Assembly: GCF_900172225.1 (NCBI RefSeq) | Contig: NZ_FWFO01000001.1 | Location: forward strand, 806,001-870,000 | DNA length: 64,000 nucleotides | Source: Falsiruegeria litorea R37 | Lineage (GTDB): Bacteria > Pseudomonadota > Alphaproteobacteria > Rhodobacterales > Rhodobacteraceae | Reading direction: 5' to 3' | Part shown: positions 17,407 to 26,205 of the stretch, piece after piece | Position numbering within the stretch: position 1 is the stretch's first letter | Layout of the letters: each line of letters begins with the position of its first letter | Notes under the pieces: model-generated | Seen by the model: the letters and a program-made list of their open reading frames with translations, nothing else | Told to the model about the DNA's origin: nothing | Database searches by the model: none | Program-made: the position numbers and the translations under genes

Positions 17407-18024
17407 ATGCACGTACTCACCGTTCTGGACCATCCTGACCCCGCCTCCTTCAGTGCCGCCGCTGCAAGGCAGTTCATGGCGGGCGCGCAAGCTGCGGGGC
17501 ATACAAGCGAATTGGCCGATCTGCACGCCGAAGGCTTCGACCCCCGTTGGACGCTCGCGGACGCAAACGGCGAGACCTCCTCTGACGTTCTGGCCGAACA
17601 GGATCGCATCGCCCGCGCCGATGCCATCTGCCTGGTGTTTCCGCTGTTCTGGTGGGGGATGCCTTCGATGACCAAAGGCTGGGTCGATCGCGTCTGGAGC
17701 TGGGGTTGGGCCTATGATCAGCTTGATGACCGCGAGGTGTCCCTGCAAAGGCCCCGTACCGGTGTTTTGCTGATCCCGGCAGGTGCCCGCTCGGACGAGA
17801 TCGAAGATAAGGGTTATGGGCAATCGCTAGATACGGCATGGACCAAGGGCACGTTCGGCTATTTCGGCTGGTCGCCGCGCCATATGGAGCTGCTTTGCGG
17901 GGCGACCGGGTCGTTTGAACGGCGTCGCGCTCTGCTGGATAGATGCCATCACATCGGCCTGACCTTGCCAACGCCGACTTGCGCAACACGGCAAGTGGTT
18001 CGCACGCAGCCGGTGCAAAATTAG
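17407..18024 (+). CDS. NAD(P)H dehydrogenase (quinone)/flavodoxin-fold oxidoreductase
   Basis: About 205 residues, start at the ATG at 17407, giving the typical N-terminus MHVLTVLDHPDPASFSAA. The flavodoxin-like fold contains LVFPLFWWGMPSMTKGWVDRV, the FMN/FAD-binding signature of the NQO1/MdaB/KefF family, and later TGVLLIPAGA. These enzymes reduce quinones by two electrons. The C-terminal tail (after residue 185) is short and low in similarity to what I expect. It stands alone after a 290-base gap in which I see no gene, and before a 10-bp hairpin at 18055-18085. Confidence 0.82.
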   Translation: MHVLTVLDHPDPASFSAAAARQFMAGAQAAGHTSELADLHAEGFDPRWTLADANGETSSDVLAEQDRIARADAICLVFPLFWWGMPSMTKGWVDRVWSWGWAYDQLDDREVSLQRPRTGVLLIPAGARSDEIEDKGYGQSLDTAWTKGTFGYFGWSPRHMELLCGATGSFERRRALLDRCHHIGLTLPTPTCATRQVVRTQPVQN

Positions 18025-18054
18025 TGGGTCCTGACATCAGCGCCACAAACAGAA

Positions 18055-18085
18055 CCGGGCCACGATGTCTACTGCCGTGGCCCGG
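18055..18085. terminator. Hairpin after the quinone reductase gene
   Basis: CCGGGCCACG (18055-18064) pairs perfectly with CGTGGCCCGG (18076-18085). It sits between convergent genes; there is no T-run. Confidence 0.4.
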
Positions 18086-18171
18086 AACCGGCCGTTCACC
18101 CGTGAGTGGGATTGCGGGTCGCAATCGTCGGGAACGGCAATCTTTGTGCACCGGTATGAGGCGCCTTGTTT

Positions 18172-18831
18172 CTATTCTGTATCGTTGTTCCAGCCGTTGG
18201 TCGTTTTGCTGTGGTCACAGCGTGCGATCGTTACATTCTTTTTGAGCCCCGGGGTGTAGCGAAACAGCATCGCCAGGACGCCCAGCACCACAAAAAGTCC
18301 GATCAGGTATCCAATCGCATTGAGCAGCACGATTTGCGCTGTATGCGCGCAGCTCACCGAGTGGTTCTCTTCGATGCTGTGCACCAGCAGTGAAATTAAC
18401 AATGATGCCACAAATCCACCAAACAGCAGCAACCTCCAGGCGCGTGAGTGCATCATGTCTTCACGGCGATTGCACAGTGTTGTCCAATCCAGGACGCAGA
18501 ACACGATGGATGCGGTGCAGATGTTCACTACCAGAATTGCGAAAAAATCAATGTTCGGCATTGCCGGGTCGAAGTAAGTTAATTGGCTGAGCAACGCGCC
18601 CGGCACCAAGAACAATGGCGCCTGTTTACCTTCGAAAAAACTGACAATCACAATGATGCCCAGCGGCAAAAGCACTACGGTCGAATCTGAAAGGGGGCCA
18701 AACAGATATTTGTGTTTCAAGGGAGTAATGAGCTCGGCCTTCACGGCGGTTACAAGAAACAACACCGAACTATAGGTCAGGGTTCTCAGGGCAAAGTCCG
18801 AGCGTCCAATTTTCAATAAGCCACTGGTCAT
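18172..18831 (-). CDS. Multi-pass membrane protein, unknown function
   Basis: About 219 residues from an ATG at 18831 (an in-frame ATG at 18870 is the alternative; neither has a clear Shine-Dalgarno). Roughly six hydrophobic helices can be seen, including SVLFLVTAVKAEL, TVVLLPLGIIVIVSFF, FFAILVVNICTASIVFCVL, LLLFGGFVASLLISLLV and YLIGLFVVLGVLAMLF. The arrangement resembles MASE1-like sensory membrane domains but no output domain follows. It lies with two other minus-strand orphan genes in a less GC-rich patch between cmk and rpsA. Confidence 0.55.
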   Translation of the reverse strand: MTSGLLKIGRSDFALRTLTYSSVLFLVTAVKAELITPLKHKYLFGPLSDSTVVLLPLGIIVIVSFFEGKQAPLFLVPGALLSQLTYFDPAMPNIDFFAILVVNICTASIVFCVLDWTTLCNRREDMMHSRAWRLLLFGGFVASLLISLLVHSIEENHSVSCAHTAQIVLLNAIGYLIGLFVVLGVLAMLFRYTPGLKKNVTIARCDHSKTTNGWNNDTE

Positions 18832-18963
18832 TGGTCTGGGCCAGAGGCGTAGTCCGATCCTTTGGAACACTGAGCGTGACCGTGGGGGACGGGCTGTGCA
18901 GCAGGCGCCGACGGTCCGGCCATGGGCGCCGCCAGAGGGGCCGCTCCAAAAAGGCGCCAGATC

Positions 18964-19269
18964 CTAACTTTTCGGGAGTGCATACAAGCCCGCACCAAGC
19001 GAGCGGTCTTGCAGGACCAAACCTTTCTCCACCAGTTTTTTGAGGGTCCTGTGGAAGGTTGGTTGGGAAATACGCTGTATGGTCGGATGTTCTCGCACAA
19101 CATCTGTTGTGCAGACGGGGCGGTCGTCGCCATCACACCAAGCATTGGCATAGAAGGCAAGCAACACATCCCTTTCATTGGGTGAAAGCTTGTCAATCCC
19201 AAGGTCTCGCTCCATCGTGTTAAGCAAATCTCGCAGTTGTGCGATTTGGGCAAAAATGCCTGCGCTCAT
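18964..19269 (-). CDS. MarR-like winged-helix regulator
   Basis: About 101 residues from the ATG at 19269, which has GGGA eight bases upstream; an upstream ATG at 19308 would overlap a putative operator. The sequence LSPNERDVLLAFYANA, then CTTDVVREHPTIQRISQPTFHRTLKKLVEKGLVLQD and GLYALPKS reads as a helix-turn-helix with a short wing, MarR-like. A 7-bp inverted repeat (TTTGTAC / GTACAAA) immediately upstream suggests autoregulation. Targets are unknown. Confidence 0.6.
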   Translation of the reverse strand: MSAGIFAQIAQLRDLLNTMERDLGIDKLSPNERDVLLAFYANAWCDGDDRPVCTTDVVREHPTIQRISQPTFHRTLKKLVEKGLVLQDRSLGAGLYALPKS

Positions 19270-19284
19270 AACCAAATCCCGTGC

Positions 19285-19309
19285 TTTGTACCGACGAAGT
19301 AAGTACAAA
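19285..19309. promoter_or_regulatory. Inverted repeat TTTGTAC-N11-GTACAAA
   Basis: Perfect 7-bp half-sites at 19285-19291 and 19303-19309, just upstream of the MarR-like gene start at 19269. Candidate autoregulatory operator. Confidence 0.5.
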
Positions 19310-19400
19310 CACGGTATTTTAGATCGAAAGCCCAGTCAACTTGATTGTCTCTGGTGGGCTGGCTTAACGTTGGGGTAGATAGTCCCTAACAGTTGTCAAG

Positions 19401-20033
19401 TCAACTGGTTGTATCCATGTGAGACGCATTTGTGAAGTCTTCGAACGTTGTGTATCGACGTGCAAGAGCGTTACTTCGAGCAGCGCCAATTGCAAGGCCA
19501 AGTGTCATAGTCGTCGTCGGTAACCTTAACGAGCAATCCGCAATGGCCTGACGCACTATGGAGAAGTCATTGCGTGCAAAAGTTGTAGACAATATGACTA
19601 TGCTGAGATCAGGCTTTTTCTGCCTTAGGGACAGCAGTTTATCGACAACGTTGACGGTTTCCTCGAATGTGTCGATGTCAACAAAAAGCACAGTCAATTT
19701 GGGCTCCAGCTGATCAACTCGCAACCACGCTTGATCCGGATGCATGCAGTAACTTATGGACCGTGCGTAGGGGTGCAATGTTGTCACCTGTGCCCTGAAT
19801 TCAAAGTTTTCTGAAGTCATTATGACTAAGTCTAGATTTCTGCAATCGGGTGAAACCGGATGCCCAGCCTCGGTCGCCTTTTCATCGCACATCCTTGAAA
19901 GCCTATTGGCCAAGGAACTGTTCCTGGGGCGTTCACAAGTTTCTGTTCCCTGCTTTGAAAAACGGGAAAACAACCCGGTGTAAAGCAGGCTCAACAACGA
20001 TGTGGACTGCTCATAGGATCTGGTCGAGTTCAT
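19401..20033 (-). CDS. Receiver-like regulatory protein, unknown
   Basis: About 210 residues from the ATG at 20033, chosen because GGGGAG lies six to seven bases upstream. The C-terminal half reads like a degenerate response-regulator receiver: KLTVLFVDIDTFEETVNVVDKLLSLRQKKPDLSIVILSTTFARNDF, with hydrophobic strand-helix alternation and a possible phospho-acceptor Asp in FVDID. The usual output domain and the conserved Lys-Pro pair are not evident. The N-terminal 60 residues are Ser/Arg rich and non-descript. No partner kinase is nearby. Codon use is less GC-biased than the surrounding core genes, suggesting acquisition. Confidence 0.5.
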   Translation of the reverse strand: MNSTRSYEQSTSLLSLLYTGLFSRFSKQGTETCERPRNSSLANRLSRMCDEKATEAGHPVSPDCRNLDLVIMTSENFEFRAQVTTLHPYARSISYCMHPDQAWLRVDQLEPKLTVLFVDIDTFEETVNVVDKLLSLRQKKPDLSIVILSTTFARNDFSIVRQAIADCSLRLPTTTMTLGLAIGAARSNALARRYTTFEDFTNASHMDTTS

Positions 20034-20227
20034 TTTGCTCCCCTCAAAATGTATGTGCCACACAATAATCAATATGACTAATCAAAATGAATATCAAGAA
20101 AAATTGTCATTTCATCTCAAAAGGGCAGTGTCGATTGTAAAATGGGACGAGACCGAGCGAAGTCTTTTCAGGGGACCAGAACTTCAGGGACGTTGCTTCG
20201 CATTATGAGCAAGACCGTTGCTTTCTC

Positions 20228-20256
20228 TTGCGCACATGGGGGAATCTGTCTATATC
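20228..20256 (+). promoter_or_regulatory. Candidate rpsA promoter
   Basis: TTGCGC and TATATC are separated by exactly 17 bases in the 410-base gap before rpsA. Each box matches the sigma-70 consensus at four of six positions. This would give a leader of about 180 nt; rpsA in other bacteria is autoregulated through its leader. AT-rich sequence lies at 20034-20110; no gene is seen in the gap. Confidence 0.4.
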
Positions 20257-20443
20257 GCGCGTTGTCTGTACATGGGCGGTCAACGTCCGGATGACATATC
20301 TGAGCAGGGCTGGGGTACACCTCGGCCCTTTGTGTTTGTTTGATCAGATGTGTCCCGGTCCACGTGCTGGACAGGCTTAACCAAGACCGGCGGAGACAAC
20401 CGCACGGCCAGAAAAAAACCGTTGTAAAGGACACACACGCCAC

Positions 20444-22120
20444 ATGGCTGATACATCCATGGAGGAATTCGAAGCCCTCCTGCAAGAAAGCTTCGAAATG
20501 GACACCCCCGAAGAGGGTTCGGTTGTCAAAGGCAAGGTCATCGCGATTGAAGCAGGCCAAGCCATCATCGACGTCGGCTACAAAATGGAAGGCCGCGTCG
20601 AGCTGAAAGAATTCGCAAATCCTGGCGAAGCCCCTGAAATCGCTGTTGGCGATGAAGTTGAGGTTTACCTGCGCGCGGCTGAAAACGCCCGCGGCGAAGC
20701 TGTTATCTCGCGCGAGATGGCCCGCCGTGAAGAAGCATGGGACCGCCTGGAAAAAGCATACGCAGACGACCAGCGCGTCGAAGGCGCGATCTTTGGTCGT
20801 GTCAAAGGTGGCTTCACCGTCGATCTGGGTGGCGCAGTTGCGTTCCTGCCCGGCTCGCAGGTTGACGTTCGCCCCGTGCGCGACGCTGGCCCGCTGATGG
20901 GTCTCAAGCAGCCGTTCCAGATCCTGAAAATGGACCGCCGCCGTGGCAACATCGTTGTGTCGCGTCGCGCCATTCTGGAAGAATCGCGTGCCGAACAGCG
21001 CGCCGAAGTCATTGGCAACCTGTCCGAAGGTCAGGCAGTCGACGGCGTGGTCAAGAACATCACCGAATACGGTGCGTTTGTTGACCTGGGCGGCGTAGAC
21101 GGCCTGCTGCACGTCACCGACATGGCATGGCGCCGTGTGAACCACCCGTCCGAGATCCTGTCGATCGGCGAAACCGTCAAGGTTCAGGTCATCAAGATCA
21201 ACAAAGAGACCCACCGTATCTCCTTGGGCATGAAGCAGCTGCAAGAAGATCCGTGGGATCTGGTTGCTGCCAAGTATCCGCTGGAATCGGTACACAAGGG
21301 CCGCGTCACCAACATCACCGACTACGGTGCGTTTGTTGAGCTGGAGCCGGGCGTCGAAGGTCTGGTTCACGTGTCCGAGATGTCCTGGACCAAGAAAAAC
21401 GTCCACCCCGGCAAGATCGTTTCGACCAGCCAGGAAGTCGACGTCATGGTTCTGGAAATCGACGGCGCCAAGCGTCGCGTTTCCCTGGGCCTCAAGCAGA
21501 CCATGCGCAACCCGTGGGAAGTGTTTGCAGAAACACACCCCGAGGGCACTCAGGTCGAAGGCGAAGTCAAGAACATCACCGAGTTCGGTCTGTTCATCGG
21601 CCTCGACGGCGACATCGACGGCATGGTTCACCTGTCCGACCTGTCGTGGGACGAGCGTGGCGAAGATGCGATCCAGAACTACCGCAAAGGCGACATGGTT
21701 TCGGCCGTTGTCTCCGAGGTTGACGTCGACAAAGAGCGTATCTCGCTGTCGATCAAAAACCTGGGCGGTGACAAGTTCGCCGAAGCCGTTGGCGGCGTGA
21801 AGCGTGGTTCGATCGTGACCGTCGAAGTGACCGCAATCGAAGATGGCGGCATCGAGGTGGAATACGAAGGCATGAAATCCTTCATCCGCCGCTCCGACCT
21901 GTCGCGTGACCGTGCCGAGCAGCGCCCTGAGCGTTTCTCGGTCAGCGACAAGATCGACGTCCGCGTCACCAACGTCGACAGCAAGACCCGCCGTCTGGGC
22001 CTGTCGATCAAGGCACGCGAGATCGCGGAAGAGAAAGAAGCAGTGGAACAGTATGGCTCCTCGGATTCCGGCGCATCGCTGGGCGACATCCTGGGCGCAG
22101 CTCTGAAATCGGGCGACTGA
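20444..22120 (+). CDS. rpsA: 30S ribosomal protein S1
   Basis: A 558-residue protein with six S1 RNA-binding repeats. Repeat boundaries are visible at GSVVKGKVIAIEAG, GAIFGRVKGGFTVDLGG, GVVKNITEYGAFVDLGGVDGLLHVTDM, GRVTNITDYGAFVELEPGVEGLVHVSEM, GEVKNITEFGLFIGLDGDIDGMVHLSDL and VEVTAIEDGGIEVEYEG. S1 binds mRNA leaders and unwinds them on the 30S subunit. Length equals the usual Gram-negative S1. An AAGGA lies 12 bases before ATG. Normally it follows cmk directly; here 18 kb intervene. It is separated from ihfB by two non-canonical genes. Confidence 0.97.
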   Translation: MADTSMEEFEALLQESFEMDTPEEGSVVKGKVIAIEAGQAIIDVGYKMEGRVELKEFANPGEAPEIAVGDEVEVYLRAAENARGEAVISREMARREEAWDRLEKAYADDQRVEGAIFGRVKGGFTVDLGGAVAFLPGSQVDVRPVRDAGPLMGLKQPFQILKMDRRRGNIVVSRRAILEESRAEQRAEVIGNLSEGQAVDGVVKNITEYGAFVDLGGVDGLLHVTDMAWRRVNHPSEILSIGETVKVQVIKINKETHRISLGMKQLQEDPWDLVAAKYPLESVHKGRVTNITDYGAFVELEPGVEGLVHVSEMSWTKKNVHPGKIVSTSQEVDVMVLEIDGAKRRVSLGLKQTMRNPWEVFAETHPEGTQVEGEVKNITEFGLFIGLDGDIDGMVHLSDLSWDERGEDAIQNYRKGDMVSAVVSEVDVDKERISLSIKNLGGDKFAEAVGGVKRGSIVTVEVTAIEDGGIEVEYEGMKSFIRRSDLSRDRAEQRPERFSVSDKIDVRVTNVDSKTRRLGLSIKAREIAEEKEAVEQYGSSDSGASLGDILGAALKSGD

Positions 22121-22141
22121 TCCATCCGCTTGGAAGGTACG

Positions 22142-22177
22142 GGGCCTCGCAACGCAAGTTGCGGGGCCCTTTTTTTG
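22142..22177 (+). terminator. Rho-independent terminator of rpsA
   Basis: A 12-bp stem (22142-22153 with 22158-22169, one G-T wobble, loop GCAA) followed by a run of eight T. Confidence 0.93.
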
Positions 22178-23704
22178 TCAACGATTTGAGATGTTTTCGA
22201 CGTCGCCCAGCATCCAGTTCTTGAACCAATCTTTGGATTCAGGACGATAGAGGCGGAACAGGAAGAACCAGTCGTTGGCGTTTGTCGCACTCTGGGTGGT
22301 CACCCAATTTGCCTCATAGCCTTCGGGCACCTCGTCCAGGTTCGGGGCGTAATACACGTCGACAGAGCCGTCGTCGTTCTTGACCATATTATCCAGGTCT
22401 TTGGTCGACGCGCCCACGCGATCGACGCCGCGATTGAAGTTTTTGGTTTCCATGTTGTAGACGATGGCCGACCAGAAATCCTTGGCCGGGACATCGGCAG
22501 GCACGTTGAGCTTGTAGGTGTCGGTGCCGTTCAGCATGTTGCCATCGGAATCGCGCAGACCGGTCAGATAGAACGTTGCACCGCCCAGTTTGTTCGGCAG
22601 GAAAGTGACGTAGAAATAGGTCGCGGCGCGTTTGTCGATCAGGATCTCGTCGCCATCTTCGAATGGAAAGCCCATCTGCGCCTGGGGGCCGAAGTTCCAG
22701 AACGACCACTCGGACAGCTTTTCGCCATCCTTGACCCAAAGCGGGGCAACGGTCTCACCTTCGGTGATGAACTTGTTCTGCATGTAGGCGTAGGCGAGTT
22801 CCAGACCCTCGAGCGCGGCTTTCTTCTGGATGTCGGTCGGCTCGAACGCCTGGCCTTTCTGGATGCCGATGCTTTGGAGCATGGAATAGATGGCGCGGTC
22901 TTTCTCGCGCACCGGGTTGTTCTGCACCACGTCGTTGATGTCTTCGATGAAGGTCATGTTGTAGTAGGGCAGGCAGTCGTAGGGCAGGTCGGTGGCATCC
23001 AGATAGTGCGTCGGCTCGATGTCTCCAGTGACATCCTCTTCCAAGGTATAGACCTTGATGCCCTTGGCATGTTCGCCAGCCTCGGCATGGGTGGCCCCGT
23101 TCAGGAGCGTCGGGCGGAATGAGTAAGACACATCATGCGTGTCCAATCCGGGCACGATGATATACCCCTGCGCCTCCAACTCGGCTGCCGTGCCAAAGGC
23201 GTTGTCGTAGCCCGGCGGCAGAAACAGGTATTTGCCGCCCTTGCCCTGGTCCGCACCTTTGGAGCCAACATCCACCATGGGCACGTGCCAGGCCGAGATG
23301 AAGGACCCGAAATAGTCCACCTTGTCATTCATCGGGGGAACCTCGACCACCATCGGACCGGTCTTGGTCGAGATGGAGCCCCAGGCGTAGGCGGTTGTAT
23401 CATTGGCGGTCAGGAACCCTTTCTCTGACCCAAACGGTTTGGTCACGAAATTGACCGTATCGTAATCCCCGCCCGCGCGCAGGGTGGCCTTGATGAAGTC
23501 AACCTGGGCAACTGCAGGCATATAGTAGATCGCGGCCTGTGTCGCGCGCTGTAGCATGATGTCATAGTCGATGTCGGTGTGCTGCGCAGAGCGCGCCAGG
23601 ATGTCGCCGGTATCGCTAAATTCCGAGTCCGTGGGCGAGACAGCCAAAGCAGCGCCAGCCACAAGAGAGAAAGCGAGAGCAGTTGAGCCAAGTAGATTCT
23701 TCAT
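22178..23704 (-). CDS. Exported DUF1254/DUF1214 protein
   Basis: A 508-residue protein with a clear signal peptide (MKNLLGSTALAFSLVAGAALA). The body has DUF1254 features (MLQRATQAAIYYMPAVAQVDF, VNFVTKPFGSEKGFLTANDTTAYAWGSIS) followed by a DUF1214 C-terminal half (YFYVTFLPNKLGGATFYLTGLRDSDGN, FWSAIVYNMETKNF, WFLFRLYRPESKDWF). The biochemical role of this pair of domains is not established. It lies convergent to rpsA in the place where ihfB is normally found, so it is probably an insertion into the rpsA-ihfB neighbourhood. The terminator at 22142-22177 separates it from rpsA. Confidence 0.85.
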   Translation of the reverse strand: MKNLLGSTALAFSLVAGAALAVSPTDSEFSDTGDILARSAQHTDIDYDIMLQRATQAAIYYMPAVAQVDFIKATLRAGGDYDTVNFVTKPFGSEKGFLTANDTTAYAWGSISTKTGPMVVEVPPMNDKVDYFGSFISAWHVPMVDVGSKGADQGKGGKYLFLPPGYDNAFGTAAELEAQGYIIVPGLDTHDVSYSFRPTLLNGATHAEAGEHAKGIKVYTLEEDVTGDIEPTHYLDATDLPYDCLPYYNMTFIEDINDVVQNNPVREKDRAIYSMLQSIGIQKGQAFEPTDIQKKAALEGLELAYAYMQNKFITEGETVAPLWVKDGEKLSEWSFWNFGPQAQMGFPFEDGDEILIDKRAATYFYVTFLPNKLGGATFYLTGLRDSDGNMLNGTDTYKLNVPADVPAKDFWSAIVYNMETKNFNRGVDRVGASTKDLDNMVKNDDGSVDVYYAPNLDEVPEGYEANWVTTQSATNANDWFFLFRLYRPESKDWFKNWMLGDVENISNR

Positions 23705-23933
23705 AAGTTTATCCCAATGGTTTCAATCAGGTGGTCAATTCAACGTCACGGTAAAGCTAGTGTTACCAAGGCTATCAAATAATCTTGATTGCAAAAGGGC
23801 AATGATGTTGCAGGGTACATGACGTATTGCACCGGGACGAAGGTGACCGGTTGCTGCGCTTGCGGAAACGGCAATTCCGATCTGGCGACGCCTGCGGAAC
23901 AGGACAATTGGCGGTGTCCTCATCCGCAAAGCT

Positions 23934-24006
23934 CTCCCGCCCGTCGTCAATTTTTCTGGCGAAAAACCTCCTCCCGTTGGGCCGGGCGCCGGGCTGCGCC
24001 CGGCGC
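23934..24006 (+). repeat. Structured repeat with CCTCCTCCC linker, copy 1
   Basis: A composite element: CTCCCGCCCGTCGTC, a short variable hairpin (TTTTTC-TGGC-GAAAAA), the constant linker ACCTCCTCCCGTTGGGCC (23966-23983), and a second variable hairpin (GCGCCGGGC / GCCCGGCGC, 23986-24006). The same plan recurs at 31461-31546 with different stem sequences. The linker is anti-Shine-Dalgarno-like. The rest of 23705-24134 shows no gene. Confidence 0.65.
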
Positions 24007-24134
24007 AGCACCGCTTGACGCAGGTCTTTCCTGTCCGCGGCACCGGGGCAGTGGAACATCTTGCCAGGACATACCCCGTTTCGCGGGGAACGTGCTATTC
24101 ACGAGAGCGGGGCGCGCGCAGAAGGAGACAGCAT

Positions 24135-24503
24135 ATGACCAAGGTTACCGGCGGATGCCTGTGCGGCGAAGTTCGATTTGAGGCTCAAGGCGAGCCGCTC
24201 CGGATCGGCCTGTGCCATTGTATGGACTGTCGCAAGCATCACGGTGCGGTGTTTCATGCGTCTGCGATCTATCCCCAAGACGTCGCCACCGTGACGGGGC
24301 AGACGCAACACTACGAGGGGAGGCATTTCTGCCCGCGCTGTGGATCTTCGGTGTTCTCTGTCTCAGACGATGAAATCGAAGTTCATCTGGGCGCGATGGA
24401 CGAACCGAACCAATTTGCGCCGACTTACGAGCTCTGGACCAAACGGCGCGAGTATTGGCTGCCCTCTGTTGTCGGGGCGGTGCTCTTTACAGAGAACCGG
24501 TGA
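24135..24503 (+). CDS. GFA-family zinc protein (CENP-V/GFA domain)
   Basis: A 122-residue protein whose ATG at 24135 follows GAAGGAG. The zinc ligands of the GFA fold are all present: CLCGEV (residues 8-13), CHCMDC (about 32-37) and CPRCGS (about 65-70). The family is named after glutathione-dependent formaldehyde activation, but most members have no demonstrated activity. It stands between rpsA and ihfB, divergent from the DUF1254 gene. It is probably cytoplasmic. Confidence 0.88.
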   Translation: MTKVTGGCLCGEVRFEAQGEPLRIGLCHCMDCRKHHGAVFHASAIYPQDVATVTGQTQHYEGRHFCPRCGSSVFSVSDDEIEVHLGAMDEPNQFAPTYELWTKRREYWLPSVVGAVLFTENR

Positions 24504-24705
24504 ACAAGACGTTGGAAAGAGCCAGGAACCGGGTTTCCGCTCCAAGCTGATTGAGCGGCGCATGATGACGCAACGGCACCGAATCATCTGTCGCCGTCCC
24601 TGTGGCGCGAGCCAATTGCGGCGATGCAGCACGACTGCCAGTTGAAAATCTCGGAAATTCGTGGTCGAATTTCGGGCGTCAATCCCAATTTTTCCCATCA
24701 AGTCT

Positions 24706-24734
24706 TTGACTTAACGTTCCCCATCCCCTTAATT
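24706..24734 (+). promoter_or_regulatory. Candidate ihfB promoter
   Basis: TTGACT (24706-24711) and TTAATT (24729-24734) are 17 bases apart, about 60 bases before the ihfB start. The -35 box is strong, the -10 box weak. Nothing else is seen in the 24504-24795 gap. Confidence 0.35.
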
Positions 24735-24795
24735 TTCCTGTACGATCACAAAAATAGCTACGCGCCACCATGTTGCCTTGGGAGGGGAACTGACC

Positions 24796-25077
24796 ATGAT
24801 CCGTTCGGAACTGATCCAGAAAATCGCCGATGAGAACCCGCATCTGTATCAACGGGATGTGGAACGGATCGTAAATACAGTATTCGAAGAGGTGACCGGC
24901 GCCATGGCGCGGGGCGACCGGGTCGAACTGCGTGGCTTTGGCGCCTTTTCGGTGAAAAAGCGCGACGCGCGGATTGGTCGCAATCCAAGAACCGGCGAAA
25001 CAGTGCATGTCGAAGAAAAGCACGTGCCGTTCTTCAAGACCGGCAAGTTGCTACGGGATCGATTGAACGGAAAGTAA
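24796..25077 (+). CDS. ihfB: Integration host factor subunit beta
   Basis: A 93-residue DNA-bending protein. It opens [19 protein letters not shown] and contains [29 protein letters not shown], the beta arm that inserts into the minor groove (family GRNPxTG motif). It pairs with IHF alpha to bend DNA at promoters, attachment sites and replication origins. The ATG at 24796 follows GGGAGGGGA. The downstream lapA gene starts four bases after its stop, so the two form an operon, as in related genomes. Confidence 0.96.
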   Translation: MIRSELIQKIADENPHLYQRDVERIVNTVFEEVTGAMARGDRVELRGFGAFSVKKRDARIGRNPRTGETVHVEEKHVPFFKTGKLLRDRLNGK

Positions 25078-25081
25078 CAAC

Positions 25082-25438
25082 ATGCGCTACCTTCGCTACG
25101 CGTTTCTGGGGGCTTTGGCCATCATTCTGGTGTCCGTGTCCGTGGCCAACCGGGACTTTGTGACCCTTAGACTTGTGCCAGAAGATCTGGCCGGGGTTCT
25201 GGGCTTCAATTTCGCGATTTCTCTGCCACTGTTCGTGGTGGTCCTGGGTGGAATTGCGGCAGGTGTCATTATCGGCTTTGTGTGGGAATGGCTGCGCGAG
25301 CACAAACACCGGAAAGAGGCCACGGTGAAACACCGCGAGGTTCGCAAGCTCGAGCGTGAAGTGACCAAGCTCAAGGACAAGACAAACGAGGGCAAGGACG
25401 AGGTGCTGGCCATCCTGGATGAGGCCACAGCCAAGTAA
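25082..25438 (+). CDS. LapA-domain inner membrane protein
   Basis: A 118-residue protein with two N-terminal membrane helices (about residues 3-21 and 42-62) and a charged coiled-coil tail rich in Lys/Glu ([29 protein letters not shown] segment). The [14 protein letters not shown] loop between the helices is typical of LapA (DUF1049) proteins, which in E. coli assist lipopolysaccharide assembly factor LapB. It lies between ihfB and trpF in one transcription unit. Confidence 0.85.
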   Translation: MRYLRYAFLGALAIILVSVSVANRDFVTLRLVPEDLAGVLGFNFAISLPLFVVVLGGIAAGVIIGFVWEWLREHKHRKEATVKHREVRKLEREVTKLKDKTNEGKDEVLAILDEATAK

Positions 25439-25442
25439 GCCG

Positions 25443-26090
25443 ATGTCGCAAGCTGTCAGTGCAAAGATTTGCGGGGTCAAGGCGCCCGCAGACATCGCGG
25501 CTGCCGCCGAGGCGGGTGCGCGCTATGTCGGATTTGTCTTTTTTCCAAAGTCCCCGCGGTGCCTGACGGTTGAACAGGCCGCAACCCTGGCGGCCGAGGT
25601 GCCCCTTGGCGTAGCCAAAGTCGCTTTGACGGTGAATGCCACCGACGCAGAGCTGGATGAAATCACGCGCGCCGTGCCGCTGGACATGTTGCAGTTGCAC
25701 GGCACGGAAAGCCCCGAACGCGTGGCCGAGGTCAAGGCCCGCTATGGCTTGCCGGTGATGAAGGCGATCGGGATTGCCGACGCCGAGGATTTGCCACAGA
25801 TCGAGCTATACTCGGATGTCGCCGACCAACTGCTGATCGACGCCAAACCACCCAAAAACGCCGACCTTCCGGGGGGCAATGGATTGGCCTTTGACTGGCG
25901 CCTGCTGGCGGGCCGCAAGTATTGGCAAAAGCCCTGGATGCTGGCAGGTGGCTTGACGCCCGACAATGTGGCCGAGGCGATCCGGATGACCGGCGCGCGT
26001 CAGGTGGATGTCTCTTCGGGTGTTGAAAGCGCGCCCGGGGTCAAGGACCCAGAGCGCATTGCGGCCTTTGTGAAATCGACAACAGCCTGA
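25443..26090 (+). CDS. trpF: Phosphoribosylanthranilate isomerase
   Basis: A 215-residue TIM-barrel enzyme of tryptophan synthesis that isomerises phosphoribosylanthranilate to CdRP. The start at 25443 gives [15 protein letters not shown]; the catalytic Cys is in KICG, and the catalytic Asp in [17 protein letters not shown] and [10 protein letters not shown] are phosphate-binding segments, and [15 protein letters not shown] is the C-terminal signature. It starts four bases after lapA and is followed, after two unrelated genes, by trpB. Confidence 0.95.
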   Translation: MSQAVSAKICGVKAPADIAAAAEAGARYVGFVFFPKSPRCLTVEQAATLAAEVPLGVAKVALTVNATDAELDEITRAVPLDMLQLHGTESPERVAEVKARYGLPVMKAIGIADAEDLPQIELYSDVADQLLIDAKPPKNADLPGGNGLAFDWRLLAGRKYWQKPWMLAGGLTPDNVAEAIRMTGARQVDVSSGVESAPGVKDPERIAAFVKSTTA

Positions 26091-26205
26091 ACCCAAAAGA
26101 CAAATCTTTTGCGCGTCATGGCGCGGAAGGATGGCGGCATGTGATCAAGTGATCCAATGTCGGGATGACCGCGTATTCCTGTTATTCCAACATGGAGGAC
26201 ATGGA

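Noticed and set aside
20168-21631. Long open frame (487 codons) on the minus strand opposite rpsA
   Set aside because: It is the antisense shadow of the repetitive, GC-rich S1 coding sequence; composition is unlike a real protein and rpsA is unambiguous.
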